Positions 8,645-17,761 of a stretch of DNA of 64,000 nt are shown piece by piece. Made by a program: the position numbers and the translations under genes. This stretch comes from Thermus igniterrae ATCC 700962 (GTDB lineage Bacteria > Deinococcota > Deinococci > Deinococcales > Thermaceae), in NCBI RefSeq assembly GCF_000376265.1, contig NZ_AQWU01000073.1, positions 35,375 to 99,374 on the forward strand, read 5' to 3'. The notes under the pieces were generated by a model. That model was not told the origin of the DNA, did not search any database, and worked only from the letters and a program-made list of their open reading frames with translations. Every line of letters begins with the position of its first letter. The stretch's first letter is position 1.

Positions 8645-9838
8645 ATGCGGGAAGCGGTCATCGTAAGCGCAGTGCGGAGCCCCGTGGCCCGGGGCAAGAA
8701 GGACGGGGCCCTGGCGGAGCTCCACCCCGTGGACCTCTCCGCCCAGGTGATGCGGGCCGCGGTGGAGCGGGTGGGCCTGGACCCCAAGGAGCTCGAGGAC
8801 GTCCTCTGGGGGTGCGCCATGCCCGAGGCGGCCCAGGGGCTGAACATCGCCCGCCTGGCCCTCCTCCGGGCGGGCTTCCCCGTGGAGGTGGCGGGGGCCA
8901 CCATCAACCGCTTCTGCTCCAGCGGCCTCCAGACCATCGCCATGGCCGCCCAGGCGGTGATGACCGGCATGGCCGAGGCCGTGCTGGCCGGGGGGGTGGA
9001 GATGATGAGCCAGGTGCCCATGTCGGGCTTCCACACCCGGCTCCACCCCGACCTCACCCCCACGGAGTGGGGCCCGGAGGGCTACTCCACCTACATCGGC
9101 ATGGGCTTCACCGCCGAAAGGGTGGCGGAGCGCTACGGCATCAGCCGGGAGGACCAGGACCGCTGGGCCCTAAGGAGCCACCAGCGGGCGGCCCAGGCCT
9201 GGGCCGAGGGGCGCTTTGGCGAGGTGGTGCCCATCCGGGTGCCCAAGGTGCGCTACCAGGGCACCAAGAAGGTGGTGCAGGAGGTGGTCTTTGACCGGGA
9301 CGAGACCGTGCGGCCCGACACTTCCCTGGAGGCCCTGGCCAAGCTCCGCCCCGCCTTCAAGAAGGGGGGCACCGTGACCGCGGGGAACGCCAGCCCCTAC
9401 TCCGACGGGGCGGCGGCGGTGGTGGTCATGAGCCGGGAGAAGGCGGAGGCCTTGGGCCTCAAGCCCCTCGCCCGCTTCGTGAGCTTCGCCGTGGCCGGGG
9501 TGGAGCCCGACGTGATGGGGATCGGCCCGGTGAAGGCGGTGCCCAAGGCCCTGAAGCGGGCGGGCCTCACCCTGGACCAGATCGCCCTCATTGAGTTCAA
9601 CGAGGCCTTCGCCGCCCAGGTCCTGGCGGTGATGCGGGCCCTGGAGATGCCCGAGGAGAGGACGAACGTCAACGGCGGGGCCATCGCCCTGGGCCACCCC
9701 CTGGGGGCCACGGGGGCCAAGCTCACCGCCCAGCTCTTAAGCGAGCTTGCCCGGAGGGGCGGGGGGTACGGCCTCGTCACCATGTGCATCGGCGGCGGCA
9801 TGGGCGCCGCGGGCGTGTTTGAGGTTTATCCGGCCTAA
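8645..9838 (+). CDS. fadA: Acetyl-CoA acyltransferase (thiolase)
   Basis: This 397-aa thiolase cleaves 3-ketoacyl-CoA in the last step of beta-oxidation. The nucleophile Cys is in [12 protein letters not shown], the [12 protein letters not shown] and EFNEAFAAQ motifs are intact, the His is in [14 protein letters not shown], and the second active Cys is in [13 protein letters not shown] 8645 was chosen over an upstream TTG at 8639 because GGGGGA (8633-8638) is properly spaced only from the ATG. It begins 12 bp after the fadN stop and is followed 11 bp later by the acyl-CoA dehydrogenase, so a single operon is likely. Confidence 0.94.
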   Translation: MREAVIVSAVRSPVARGKKDGALAELHPVDLSAQVMRAAVERVGLDPKELEDVLWGCAMPEAAQGLNIARLALLRAGFPVEVAGATINRFCSSGLQTIAMAAQAVMTGMAEAVLAGGVEMMSQVPMSGFHTRLHPDLTPTEWGPEGYSTYIGMGFTAERVAERYGISREDQDRWALRSHQRAAQAWAEGRFGEVVPIRVPKVRYQGTKKVVQEVVFDRDETVRPDTSLEALAKLRPAFKKGGTVTAGNASPYSDGAAAVVVMSREKAEALGLKPLARFVSFAVAGVEPDVMGIGPVKAVPKALKRAGLTLDQIALIEFNEAFAAQVLAVMRALEMPEERTNVNGGAIALGHPLGATGAKLTAQLLSELARRGGGYGLVTMCIGGGMGAAGVFEVYPA

Positions 9839-9849
9839 GGAGGAGGACC

Positions 9850-11583
9850 ATGACCGAGGAGAAGAAGCTTTGGCAAAAAGGCGGCGGCTGGCTTTTGGAG
9901 GTCCCGGAGCGGGTCTACACCCCCGAGGACTTTGACGAGAGCGTCAAGGAGATCGCCCGCACCACCCGCACCTTCGTGGAGCGGGAGGTGCTTCCCCTTC
10001 TGGAGCGCATGGAGCACGGGGAGCTTGAGCTCAACGTGCCCCTGATGCGCAAGGCGGGGGAGCTCGGGCTTCTTGCCATTGACGTCCCCGAGGAGTACGG
10101 CGGCCTGGACCTGCCCAAGGTGATCTCCACCGTGGTGGCCGAGGAGCTTTCGGGAAGCGGGGGCTTCTCCGTCACCTACGGCGCCCACACCTCCATCGGC
10201 ACCCTGCCCCTCGTCTACTTCGGCACCGAGGAGCAGAAGCGCAAGTACCTGCCCAAGCTGGCCAGCGGGGAGTGGATTGCCGCCTACTGCCTCACGGAGC
10301 CGGGCTCGGGTTCCGACGCCCTCGCCGCCAAGACCCGGGCCACGCTTTCCGAGGACGGCAAGCACTACGTCCTGAACGGGGTCAAGCAGTGGATCTCCAA
10401 CGCGGGCTTCGCCCAGCTCTTCACCGTCTTCGCCAAGGTGGACGGGGAGCACTTCACCGCCTTCCTGGTGGAGCGGGGCACCCCCGGTCTCTCCTTCGGC
10501 CCCGAGGAGAAGAAGATGGGCATCAAGGCCTCCAGCACCCGCCAGGTGATCCTGGAGGACGTCAAGGTGCCCGTGGAGAACGTCCTCGGGGAGGTGGGCA
10601 AGGGGCACAAGATCGCCTTCAACGTCCTCAACGTGGGCCGCTACAAGCTCGGGGCGGGGGCCGTGGGCGGGGCGAAGCGGGCCCTGGAGCTTTCCGCCCA
10701 GTACGCCAACCAGCGGGTGCAGTTCGGCCGCCCCATCGGCCGCTTCGGCCTCATCCAGCAGAAGCTCGGCGAGATGGCGAGCCGCATCTACGCAGCGGAA
10801 AGCGCCGTCTACCGCACCGTGGGCCTCATTGACGAGGCCCTCGCGGGGAAGAAGGGCCCCGAGGCGGTCATGGCGGGCATTGAGGAGTACGCCGTGGAGG
10901 CCAGCATCATCAAGGTGCTGGGCTCCGAGGTCCTGGACTACGTGGTGGACGAGGGGGTGCAGATCCACGGGGGCTACGGCTACTCCCAGGAGTACCCCAT
11001 TGAAAGGGCCTACCGCGACGCCCGCATCAACCGCATCTTTGAGGGCACCAACGAGATCAACCGCCTCCTCATCCCGGGCATGCTCCTCCGCCGGGCCCTG
11101 AAGGGCCAGCTCCCCCTCCTGCAGGCCGTCCAGCGGCTCCAGAAGGAGCTTCTGGAGCCGAGCTTTGAGGAGCCCGAGGACCTCGAGCTCCACCAGGTCC
11201 AAAACCTGAAGAAGCTCGCCCTCATGGTGGCCGGGCTCGCCGTGCAGAAGTACGGCCAGGGGGTGGAGGAGGAGCAGGAGGTGCTGGGGGCGGTGGCCGA
11301 CATCCTCATTGACGCCTACGCCGCGGAGAGCGCCCTCCTCCGGGCCAGGCGGCTTGGCGGGCTCGCCCAGGTCCTCGCCCGCATCTACCTGGCCCAGGCC
11401 GTGGACCGGGCCCAGGCGGGGGCGCTTTCGGTGCTGCCCCGCCTCGTGGAAGGGGACGAGGCCCGGGTGGTCTACTCCGCCGCCCGCAGGCTCACCAAGC
11501 GCGAGCCCCTGGACCTCGTGGCCCTGCGCCGCCAGGCGGCGGAGGCGGTGCTGGAGGCGGGGGGCTACCCGATTCCCCGTTAA
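9850..11583 (+). CDS. fadE: Acyl-CoA dehydrogenase (FadE-type, with C-terminal extension)
   Basis: This 577-aa FAD enzyme catalyses the first, alpha-beta desaturating step of beta-oxidation and passes electrons to ETF. The signatures CLTEPGSGSDA and QIHGGYGYSQEYPIERAYRDA are present, and the catalytic Glu is in RIFEGTNEINR. About 190 residues of mainly helical sequence extend beyond the usual 380-aa core, as in very-long-chain-type and Bacillus FadE enzymes. GGAGGAGG at 9839-9846 precedes ATG 9850. It is last gene of the operon and is followed at once by a strong terminator. The ETF it needs is encoded at 34-36 kb in this window. Confidence 0.94.
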   Translation: MTEEKKLWQKGGGWLLEVPERVYTPEDFDESVKEIARTTRTFVEREVLPLLERMEHGELELNVPLMRKAGELGLLAIDVPEEYGGLDLPKVISTVVAEELSGSGGFSVTYGAHTSIGTLPLVYFGTEEQKRKYLPKLASGEWIAAYCLTEPGSGSDALAAKTRATLSEDGKHYVLNGVKQWISNAGFAQLFTVFAKVDGEHFTAFLVERGTPGLSFGPEEKKMGIKASSTRQVILEDVKVPVENVLGEVGKGHKIAFNVLNVGRYKLGAGAVGGAKRALELSAQYANQRVQFGRPIGRFGLIQQKLGEMASRIYAAESAVYRTVGLIDEALAGKKGPEAVMAGIEEYAVEASIIKVLGSEVLDYVVDEGVQIHGGYGYSQEYPIERAYRDARINRIFEGTNEINRLLIPGMLLRRALKGQLPLLQAVQRLQKELLEPSFEEPEDLELHQVQNLKKLALMVAGLAVQKYGQGVEEEQEVLGAVADILIDAYAAESALLRARRLGGLAQVLARIYLAQAVDRAQAGALSVLPRLVEGDEARVVYSAARRLTKREPLDLVALRRQAAEAVLEAGGYPIPR

Positions 11584-11592
11584 GTGCCTCAC

Positions 11593-11627
11593 ACCGCCCC
11601 GTGCGGGCTTGCCCCGCACGGGGCGGT
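11593..11627. terminator. Bidirectional hairpin terminator between fadE and cysS
   Basis: A perfect 15-bp stem (arms 11593-11607 and 11613-11627) encloses a 5-nt loop. It fills nearly the whole 46-bp gap between the convergent fadE and cysS stop codons, so it can serve both strands. The trailing T tract is weak, as is usual in Thermus. Confidence 0.85.
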
Positions 11628-11629
11628 CT

Positions 11630-13072
11630 TTAGCCCTCCAGGTGCCACTTGGGGCCTTCTTTGGTGTCCTCCACGACCACGCCGAGGGCCCTTAGCCTCT
11701 CCCGGATGAGGTCGCTTCTTTCGTAGTCCTTGGCCCGCCTGGCCTCTTCCCGAAGCTCCAGGAGGAGCTTGATGAGGCCTTCCAGAAGGGGCCCCGAGAC
11801 CTTTTCCTCGAGGACCCTCTCGGGAAAGAGGCCGAGGATCCCCTCCCCCAGGGTGTGGAAGACCGCCTCGGCCCGGGCGAGGCTTTCCCCCCTGGCCTCG
11901 GGCAGGAGCTTGTGGAGCTCGGGGAGGAAGGTGAAGAGGGCGGCCAGGGCCTCGGGGGTGGAGAGGTCGTCCTCTATGGCCTCCATGAAGGCCTTTTCCA
12001 GGGCGTCCAGGGCCCTCTCCAGCCCGGGGGTGGTGCCCGGGGGTGCGGTCTTCTTCCGCTCCCGCACCTCCCGGTAGGCGTGGAGGAGGCGGGCGTAGCC
12101 CCTTTTGGCGCTTTCCAACCCTTCCCAGGTGAAGTCCATGGGGCTTCGGTAGTGGGTCTGGAGGAGGTAGAAGCGGAGGGCCATGGGCTCGTGGGCCTTG
12201 AGGAGGTCGTGGAGGAGGACCAGGTTCCCCGTGCTCTTCGCCATCTTCTCCCCCTCCAAAAGCACGTGGTTGTGGTGCATCCAGTGGCGGGCGAAGCGGA
12301 AGCCCGCGGCCTCCGCCTGGGCGATCTCGCACTCGTGGTGGGGAAACTGCAGGTCAATCCCCCCGGCGTGGAGGTCAAAGCCCTCCCCCAGGTACTTGAG
12401 GCTCATGGCCGTGCACTCAATGTGCCAGCCGGGGTACCCTTCCCCCCAGGGGCTCTTCCAGCGCATGAGGTGCCCCGGCTCCGCCGCCTTCCAGAGGGCG
12501 AAGTCCAGGGGGTCTTCCTTCTCCTCCCGCACCTCCACCCGGGCTCCCGCCCTGAGCTCCTCCAGGCGTTTTCCCGAGAGCTTCCCGTACTCGGGGAAGG
12601 AGCGCACCCGGAAGTAGACGCTTCCCTTCCGCTCGTAGGCCACCCCCCGCGCAAGAAGCCTTTCCGTGAGCTCCAGCATCTCCGGGATGTGGCCCGAAGC
12701 CCTCGGGGCGATGGAGGGCCTGAGGACGTTCAGGGCCTGCATGGCGTCAAAGTAGCTCCAGGTGTACTTCTCGGCCACCTCCATGGGCTCAAGCCGTTCC
12801 AGCTTGGCCCGCCTTACGATCTTGTCCTCGCCCTCGTCGGCGTCGTCGGTGAGGTGGCCCACGTCGGTGATGTTGGAAACGAAGCGCACCTTGTACCCCT
12901 TGTGGAGGAAGTAGCGCCTTAGGACGTCGTAGACCACGGGCCCACGGGCGTGGCCCAGGTGGGGGTCGGAGTAGACCGTGGGCCCGCAGACGTAGATCCC
13001 CACGTGGCCGGGGACCGCGGGCTCAAAGGGCACCTTGCGGCGCGCCAGGGTGTCGTAGATCACGAGGCCCAT
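11630..13072 (-). CDS. cysS: Cysteinyl-tRNA synthetase
   Basis: This 480-aa class I synthetase charges tRNA-Cys. The HIGH-type motif is in [12 protein letters not shown] and the KMSKS loop is KMAKSTGN. Zinc ligands are visible as CGPTV, the HIECTAMS Cys and the HHECE His/Cys. The C-terminal anticodon-binding domain ends in KWHLEG. The ATG at 13070-13072 lies exactly 7 nt after a perfect TATAAT, so the mRNA is predicted to be leaderless. It is divergent from hslO across 36 bp and convergent with fadE. Confidence 0.97.
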   Translation of the reverse strand: MGLVIYDTLARRKVPFEPAVPGHVGIYVCGPTVYSDPHLGHARGPVVYDVLRRYFLHKGYKVRFVSNITDVGHLTDDADEGEDKIVRRAKLERLEPMEVAEKYTWSYFDAMQALNVLRPSIAPRASGHIPEMLELTERLLARGVAYERKGSVYFRVRSFPEYGKLSGKRLEELRAGARVEVREEKEDPLDFALWKAAEPGHLMRWKSPWGEGYPGWHIECTAMSLKYLGEGFDLHAGGIDLQFPHHECEIAQAEAAGFRFARHWMHHNHVLLEGEKMAKSTGNLVLLHDLLKAHEPMALRFYLLQTHYRSPMDFTWEGLESAKRGYARLLHAYREVRERKKTAPPGTTPGLERALDALEKAFMEAIEDDLSTPEALAALFTFLPELHKLLPEARGESLARAEAVFHTLGEGILGLFPERVLEEKVSGPLLEGLIKLLLELREEARRAKDYERSDLIRERLRALGVVVEDTKEGPKWHLEG

Positions 13073-13079
13073 ATGGGGG

Positions 13080-13085
13080 ATTATA
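13080..13085 (-). promoter_or_regulatory. -10 box (TATAAT) of cysS, leaderless type
   Basis: TATAAT on the minus strand ends 7 nt before the cysS ATG, so transcription should start at or next to the start codon. Its -35 zone (about 13103-13108) falls on the opposite side of the hslO -10 box, so the two promoters interleave. Confidence 0.7.
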
Positions 13086-13094
13086 GGCCCGTGG

Positions 13095-13100
13095 CATAAT
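13095..13100 (+). promoter_or_regulatory. -10 box (CATAAT) of hslO, leaderless type
   Basis: CATAAT ends 8 nt before the hslO ATG at 13109 and no ribosome-binding site is present. The -35 zone for this promoter would overlap the cysS start codon. Use of one promoter may hinder the other. Confidence 0.6.
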
Positions 13101-13108
13101 GGCGGGGT

Positions 13109-14134
13109 ATGGGACGGATCCTTAGGGGCCTCGCGGGAGGCGGGGACTTGCGGGTTTTGGCCGCGGAGACCACGGACGTGGTGGAGGAGGCGAGGCTTCG
13201 CCACGGCCTTTCCCCCACGGCCACCGCCGCTTTGGGGCGCGCCATGACCGGGGCGCTCCTCCTCGCCCAGCTCCTCCTCAAGACCCCCAAGGAGCGCCTC
13301 ACCCTCCGGGTGGAGGGGTCGGGGCCCTTGGGGGGGATCGTGGTGGAGGCCGACCCCCAGGGGAACGTCCGGGGGTACGTGAAAAACCCCGAGGCCGAGG
13401 TCCCCTTGAGGGAGGACGGAAAGCTGAACGTGGGGGAGCTCGTGGGGGCCGGGTTCTTGCGGGTGGACCGGAGCCTTCCCAATGGGGAGGTCTACACGAG
13501 CACCGTGCCCTTGGTCTCGGGGGAGATCGCCGAGGACCTCGCCCACTACCTCTGGCAGTCGGAGCAGATCCCCTCGGCGGTGCTCCTCGGCGTGCGGGTC
13601 AAAGGGGAGGGGGAGGTGGAGGTAGCGGGGGGTGTGGCCGTCCAGGTGATGCCCGGGGCCAAGGAGGAGGTCTTGGGCCGCCTCGAGGCCAACCTCAAGG
13701 ACCTCCCCGGCCTCACCCCCCTCCTTCGGGAGCGGGGCCTGGAGGGGGCTTTGGAGGCCCTTCTTGCGGGCCTGGGCTTTGAGCGCACCGACCTCCGCGC
13801 CCTGGGCTACCTCCAGAACGAGATCCCCGCCCGCTTCCGCTGCCGCTGCAACCGGGAGAAGGCCCTGGAGGCCCTGGTCTTCTTCACCCCGGAGGAGCGG
13901 GAGGAGATGATCGTGAAGGACGGCGGGGCGGAGGTGGTCTGCCACTGGTGCGGGGAGGTCTACCGCTTCTCCCCGGAGGAGGTTCGCTCCCTGGTGGCCG
14001 AGGTGCGCTGCCCCGATTGCGGGGCCCTTTGGCTCTACCCTAAGGGGGACGGCACCCTCGCCCGCATTGAGGGGGAGACCTGCCGCTGCGGCCGCAAGGT
14101 GGAGCTCCCCTCGGAAAGCCGCCCCCAGGCTTGA
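13109..14134 (+). CDS. hslO: Hsp33-type redox chaperone with an extra C-terminal Cys-rich module
   Basis: This 341-aa protein is longer than usual Hsp33 (about 290 aa). Residues 1-285 match Hsp33: a holdase in the cytoplasm that is switched on when zinc-bound cysteines oxidise. The canonical sites are C245-x-C247 and C278-x2-C281. Beyond these a further 55 residues carry CPDC (301, 304) and CRC (325, 327), which repeat the spacing types of a second four-Cys zinc site. Transcription appears leaderless from CATAAT. It is followed 37 bp later by a universal stress protein gene. Core identification is certain; the role of the added module is unknown. Confidence 0.93.
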   Translation: MGRILRGLAGGGDLRVLAAETTDVVEEARLRHGLSPTATAALGRAMTGALLLAQLLLKTPKERLTLRVEGSGPLGGIVVEADPQGNVRGYVKNPEAEVPLREDGKLNVGELVGAGFLRVDRSLPNGEVYTSTVPLVSGEIAEDLAHYLWQSEQIPSAVLLGVRVKGEGEVEVAGGVAVQVMPGAKEEVLGRLEANLKDLPGLTPLLRERGLEGALEALLAGLGFERTDLRALGYLQNEIPARFRCRCNREKALEALVFFTPEEREEMIVKDGGAEVVCHWCGEVYRFSPEEVRSLVAEVRCPDCGALWLYPKGDGTLARIEGETCRCGRKVELPSESRPQA

Positions 14135-14171
14135 CCACCCCGTGGGCCAAGGAAGCGGGTAAACTAGGACC

Positions 14172-14585
14172 ATGTTCAAGACCATCCTCCTGGCCTACGA
14201 CGGCTCGGAGCACGCCAAGCGGGCGGCGGAGGTGGCCAAGGCCGAGGCGGAGGCCCACGGGGCGAGGCTTGTCGTGGTCCACGCCTACGAGCCCGTGCCC
14301 GACTATCTGGGGGAGCCCTTCTTTGAGGAGGCCCTGAAGCGCCGCCTGGAGCGGGCGGAAAAGGTCCTGGCCGAGGCGGTGGCCCTCACCGGGGTGCCCC
14401 GGGAGGACGCCCTCCTCCTGGAGGGCCGCCCGGCGGAGGCCATCCTCCAGGCCGCCTTGGGGGAGAGGGCCGACCTCATCGTCATGGGCACCCGGGGCCT
14501 CGGGGCGGTGGGAAGCCTCTTCCTGGGAAGCCAGAGCCAGAAGGTGGTGGCCGAGGCCCCTTGCCCCGTGCTCCTGGTGCGCTAG
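14172..14585 (+). CDS. Universal stress protein (UspA family)
   Basis: This 137-aa single-domain Usp opens KTILLAYDGSEHAKRAAE and closes with VMGTRGLGAVGSLFLGSQSQKVV, which includes the G-x2-G-x9-G(S) ATP-binding signature, so it is probably an ATP-binding type. A weak -10-like TAAACT (14160-14165) stands 6 nt before ATG, so a leaderless transcript is possible. Only 9 bp separate it from the sulfhydrylase gene, which suggests co-transcription with the mercury/thiol cluster. Its target is unknown. Confidence 0.9.
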   Translation: MFKTILLAYDGSEHAKRAAEVAKAEAEAHGARLVVVHAYEPVPDYLGEPFFEEALKRRLERAEKVLAEAVALTGVPREDALLLEGRPAEAILQAALGERADLIVMGTRGLGAVGSLFLGSQSQKVVAEAPCPVLLVR

Positions 14586-15833
<1,248 letters not shown>

Positions 15834-16262
15834 ATGCCCTACACCATCGGCGAGCTCGCCCGGGCGTTTGGCCTTTCGCCTGATGCCCTCCGCTACTACG
15901 AAAGGCTTGGGCTCCTCGCCCCCAGCGGCCGTTCGCCCGGGGGGTTTCGCCTCTACGGGGAGGAGGCCTTCCGCCGCCTCCGCTTCATCAAGGAGGCCCA
16001 GGCGGCGGGGCTTAAGCTTGAGGACATCGCCTGGATCCTCCGCGCTGTGGAGGAGGGCCATCCCCCCTGCCGCCACGTGCGGGAGGCCCTGGCCAAGCGC
16101 CTGGCGGAGGTGCGGCGTAGGCTCAGGGAGCTCCAGGCCCTGGAAGCGGCCCTGGCCGAACGGCTGGCCTACGCCGAGGCCCACCCTGACCCTGCTTGCG
16201 ACGGCAAGGACCGCTGCGTCTATTTGGACCCCCTTGACCCTGGAGCACGCTCCAGGGTCTAG
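15834..16262 (+). CDS. merR: MerR-family metal-responsive regulator
   Basis: 142 aa. The N-terminal winged helix YTIGELARAFGLSPDALRYYE and FRLYGEEAFRRLRFIKEA are standard MerR. A long dimerisation helix follows, and the metal-binding end has Cys79, Cys122 and Cys128. The CX5C spacing is shorter than the CX8C of classic Tn501 MerR. The start codon directly abuts the oah2 stop. The last 10 codons overlap a MerR-type operator/promoter, so the gene carries the control site for the genes that follow. Mercury is the likely effector because merA follows; zinc, lead or cadmium cannot be excluded from the sequence. Confidence 0.9.
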   Translation: MPYTIGELARAFGLSPDALRYYERLGLLAPSGRSPGGFRLYGEEAFRRLRFIKEAQAAGLKLEDIAWILRAVEEGHPPCRHVREALAKRLAEVRRRLRELQALEAALAERLAYAEAHPDPACDGKDRCVYLDPLDPGARSRV

Positions 16263-16265
16263 CCT
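16234..16265 (+). promoter_or_regulatory. MerR-type stretched promoter with operator dyad, inside the end of merR
   Basis: A consensus-like -35 TTGACC (16234-16239) and -10 TAGCCT (16260-16265) are separated by 20 bp, the over-long spacing that MerR activators correct. Between them lies a perfect 10-bp dyad, ACCCTGGAGC / GCTCCAGGGT (16237-16246, 16249-16258). The layout closely follows the E. coli zntA promoter as I remember it. The -10 box covers the merR stop codon and ends 6 nt before the ATG of the mini-protein, so the mini-protein mRNA should be leaderless. Confidence 0.82.
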
Positions 16266-16271
16266 GGGGGC

Positions 16272-16394
16272 ATGGAGAAGAACCGGTACCGCATCAAGGT
16301 GCCCGGGATCCACGGCGCGGGGTGCATCCGCAGGGTGGAGCAGGTGGCCGGGGTGGAAAAGGCGTGGATGGGCTACCCGGGGGAGGCCCTATGA
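16272..16394 (+). CDS. 40-aa MerP-like / truncated HMA mini-protein
   Basis: The translation reads as a shortened heavy-metal-associated domain. YRIKVPGI is the first beta strand, then HGAGC aligns with the MerP loop GMTCAAC, then RRVEQVAGVEKAWMGYPGEA follows the MerP helix and second strand. Position 15, the first metal Cys, is Gly; Cys18, the second, is kept. The last beta-alpha-beta half of the 70-aa domain is missing and no signal peptide is present. The stop overlaps the merA start (ATGA), so the two are translationally coupled. MerA here has no N-terminal HMA domain, so this could be a detached remnant acting in trans on Hg(II). That role is inference. Confidence 0.72.
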   Translation: MEKNRYRIKVPGIHGAGCIRRVEQVAGVEKAWMGYPGEAL

Positions 16395-17761
16395 CCTACG
16401 ACCTCCTCATCGTGGGCTCGGGCTCCGCCGGGGTGGCGGCGGCCCTGGAGGCGAGCGCCCTCGGGGCCAAGGCGGCCGTGGTGGAGGCGGGGGTTTTGGG
16501 GGGGACCTGCGTCAACGTGGGGTGCGTGCCCTCCAAGTACCTCCTCCGGGCGGCCGACGCCTTCCACCGGGCGGGCCACTCCGCCTTCCCCGGCCTCCGC
16601 ACGGAGGCCCTGGGGGTGGACTGGAAAGCCCTCCTCGCGGGCAAGGAGGGCCTGATCGCGGCCCTCAGGAAGGAGAAGTACCAGGAGGTCCTGGAGGCGG
16701 CCGGGGTTCCCGTGCTCCGGGGGAGGGCCCGCTTCCTGGACGGGGAAAGGATGGAGGTAGAGGGGCGGGAGGTCTTGGCTGGGCGGTACCTCCTCGCCAC
16801 CGGGGCGAGGCCCTTCCTTCCGCCCATCCCCGGCCTCCAGGAGAGCGCGCCCTGGACCTACCTCGAGGCCCTCTCCGCCCCCGCCCTTCCCGAAAGCCTC
16901 CTGGTGGTGGGGGGTGGGCCCATCGGGCTTGAGCTCGCCCAGGCCTTCGCCAGGCTTGGGAGCCGGGTGACGGTCCTCGAGGCCCTGCCCGAGGTCCTGC
17001 CCCAGGAGGACCGGGAGCTTGCCCGGCTCCTCCGGGGCTACCTGGAGGAGGGCCTTAGGGTCCACACCGGGGTCCGGGTGGAGGCCGTGGCCCGGGAAGG
17101 GGCCTTCCGCGTCCGGACCGACCGGGGGGTTTTTGAGGCGGAGAGGCTCCTCGTGGCCACGGGGAGGAGGCCGGACCTGGAAGGGCTCGGCCTGGAGCGG
17201 GCGGGCGTGGAGCGGGACGAGCGGGGCTTCCTCCGGCTGGACCCCAGCCTGCGCACCACCAACCCCCGGGTCTACGCCGCCGGGGACGCGGCGGGGCTTC
17301 CCCAGTTCGTCTACGTGGCCGCCCAGTCGGGCAGGGTGGCGGCGCGGAACGCCTTGGGGGTGGAGACGCCCCTGGACCTCGCCGCCCTCCCCCGGGTCAC
17401 CTTCACCGACCCCGCCCTGGCCGCGGTGGGCCTCACGGAGGAGGAGGCGAGGAGGCGGTACGGCGCGGGGGTGCGGGCGGCCACCCTTCCCCTTTCCCAG
17501 GTGCCCAAGGCCCTCACCGCCCGCGATGCCCGGGGGGCCTTCAAGATCGTGGTGGACGAAGAGGGCACGGTCCTCGGCCTCCACGTCCTGGCCCACGAGG
17601 CGGGGGACGTCATCCAGGAGGGCATCCTGGCGGTGAAGTACGGCCTCGGCTACCGGGACCTCATAGACACCTTCCACCCCTACCTGACCCTGGCCGAGGG
17701 GATAAGGCTCGTGGCCCAGGCCCTGGACGCCGATCCCAAAAAGCTTTCCTGCTGCGCCTGA
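16391..17761 (+). CDS. merA: Mercuric reductase
   Basis: This 456-aa FAD/NADPH disulfide oxidoreductase reduces Hg(II) to Hg(0) in the cytoplasm. The FAD motif is LLIVGSGSAGVAAA, the redox pair is in GGTCVNVGCVPSK, and the NADPH motif is VVGGGPIGLELAQAF. SQVPKALTARDARGAFK is MerA-like. The C-terminal LSCCA supplies the vicinal cysteines that separate MerA from dihydrolipoamide dehydrogenase. It lacks the usual NmerA domain. The start overlaps the mini-protein stop. It is convergent with ampT, and the stop codons abut without a terminator between them. Confidence 0.95.
   Translation: MTYDLLIVGSGSAGVAAALEASALGAKAAVVEAGVLGGTCVNVGCVPSKYLLRAADAFHRAGHSAFPGLRTEALGVDWKALLAGKEGLIAALRKEKYQEVLEAAGVPVLRGRARFLDGERMEVEGREVLAGRYLLATGARPFLPPIPGLQESAPWTYLEALSAPALPESLLVVGGGPIGLELAQAFARLGSRVTVLEALPEVLPQEDRELARLLRGYLEEGLRVHTGVRVEAVAREGAFRVRTDRGVFEAERLLVATGRRPDLEGLGLERAGVERDERGFLRLDPSLRTTNPRVYAAGDAAGLPQFVYVAAQSGRVAARNALGVETPLDLAALPRVTFTDPALAAVGLTEEEARRRYGAGVRAATLPLSQVPKALTARDARGAFKIVVDEEGTVLGLHVLAHEAGDVIQEGILAVKYGLGYRDLIDTFHPYLTLAEGIRLVAQALDADPKKLSCCA

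Noticed and set aside
11855..12922. Plus-strand open frame opposite cysS
   Set aside because: It is a compositional shadow of cysS without motif, promoter or ribosome-binding site.
16237..16258. Perfect inverted repeat at the end of merR read as a rho-independent terminator
   Set aside because: The two arms are separated by only 2 nt, no T tract follows, and the repeat fits exactly between -35 and -10 hexamers 20 bp apart, so an operator explains it better.
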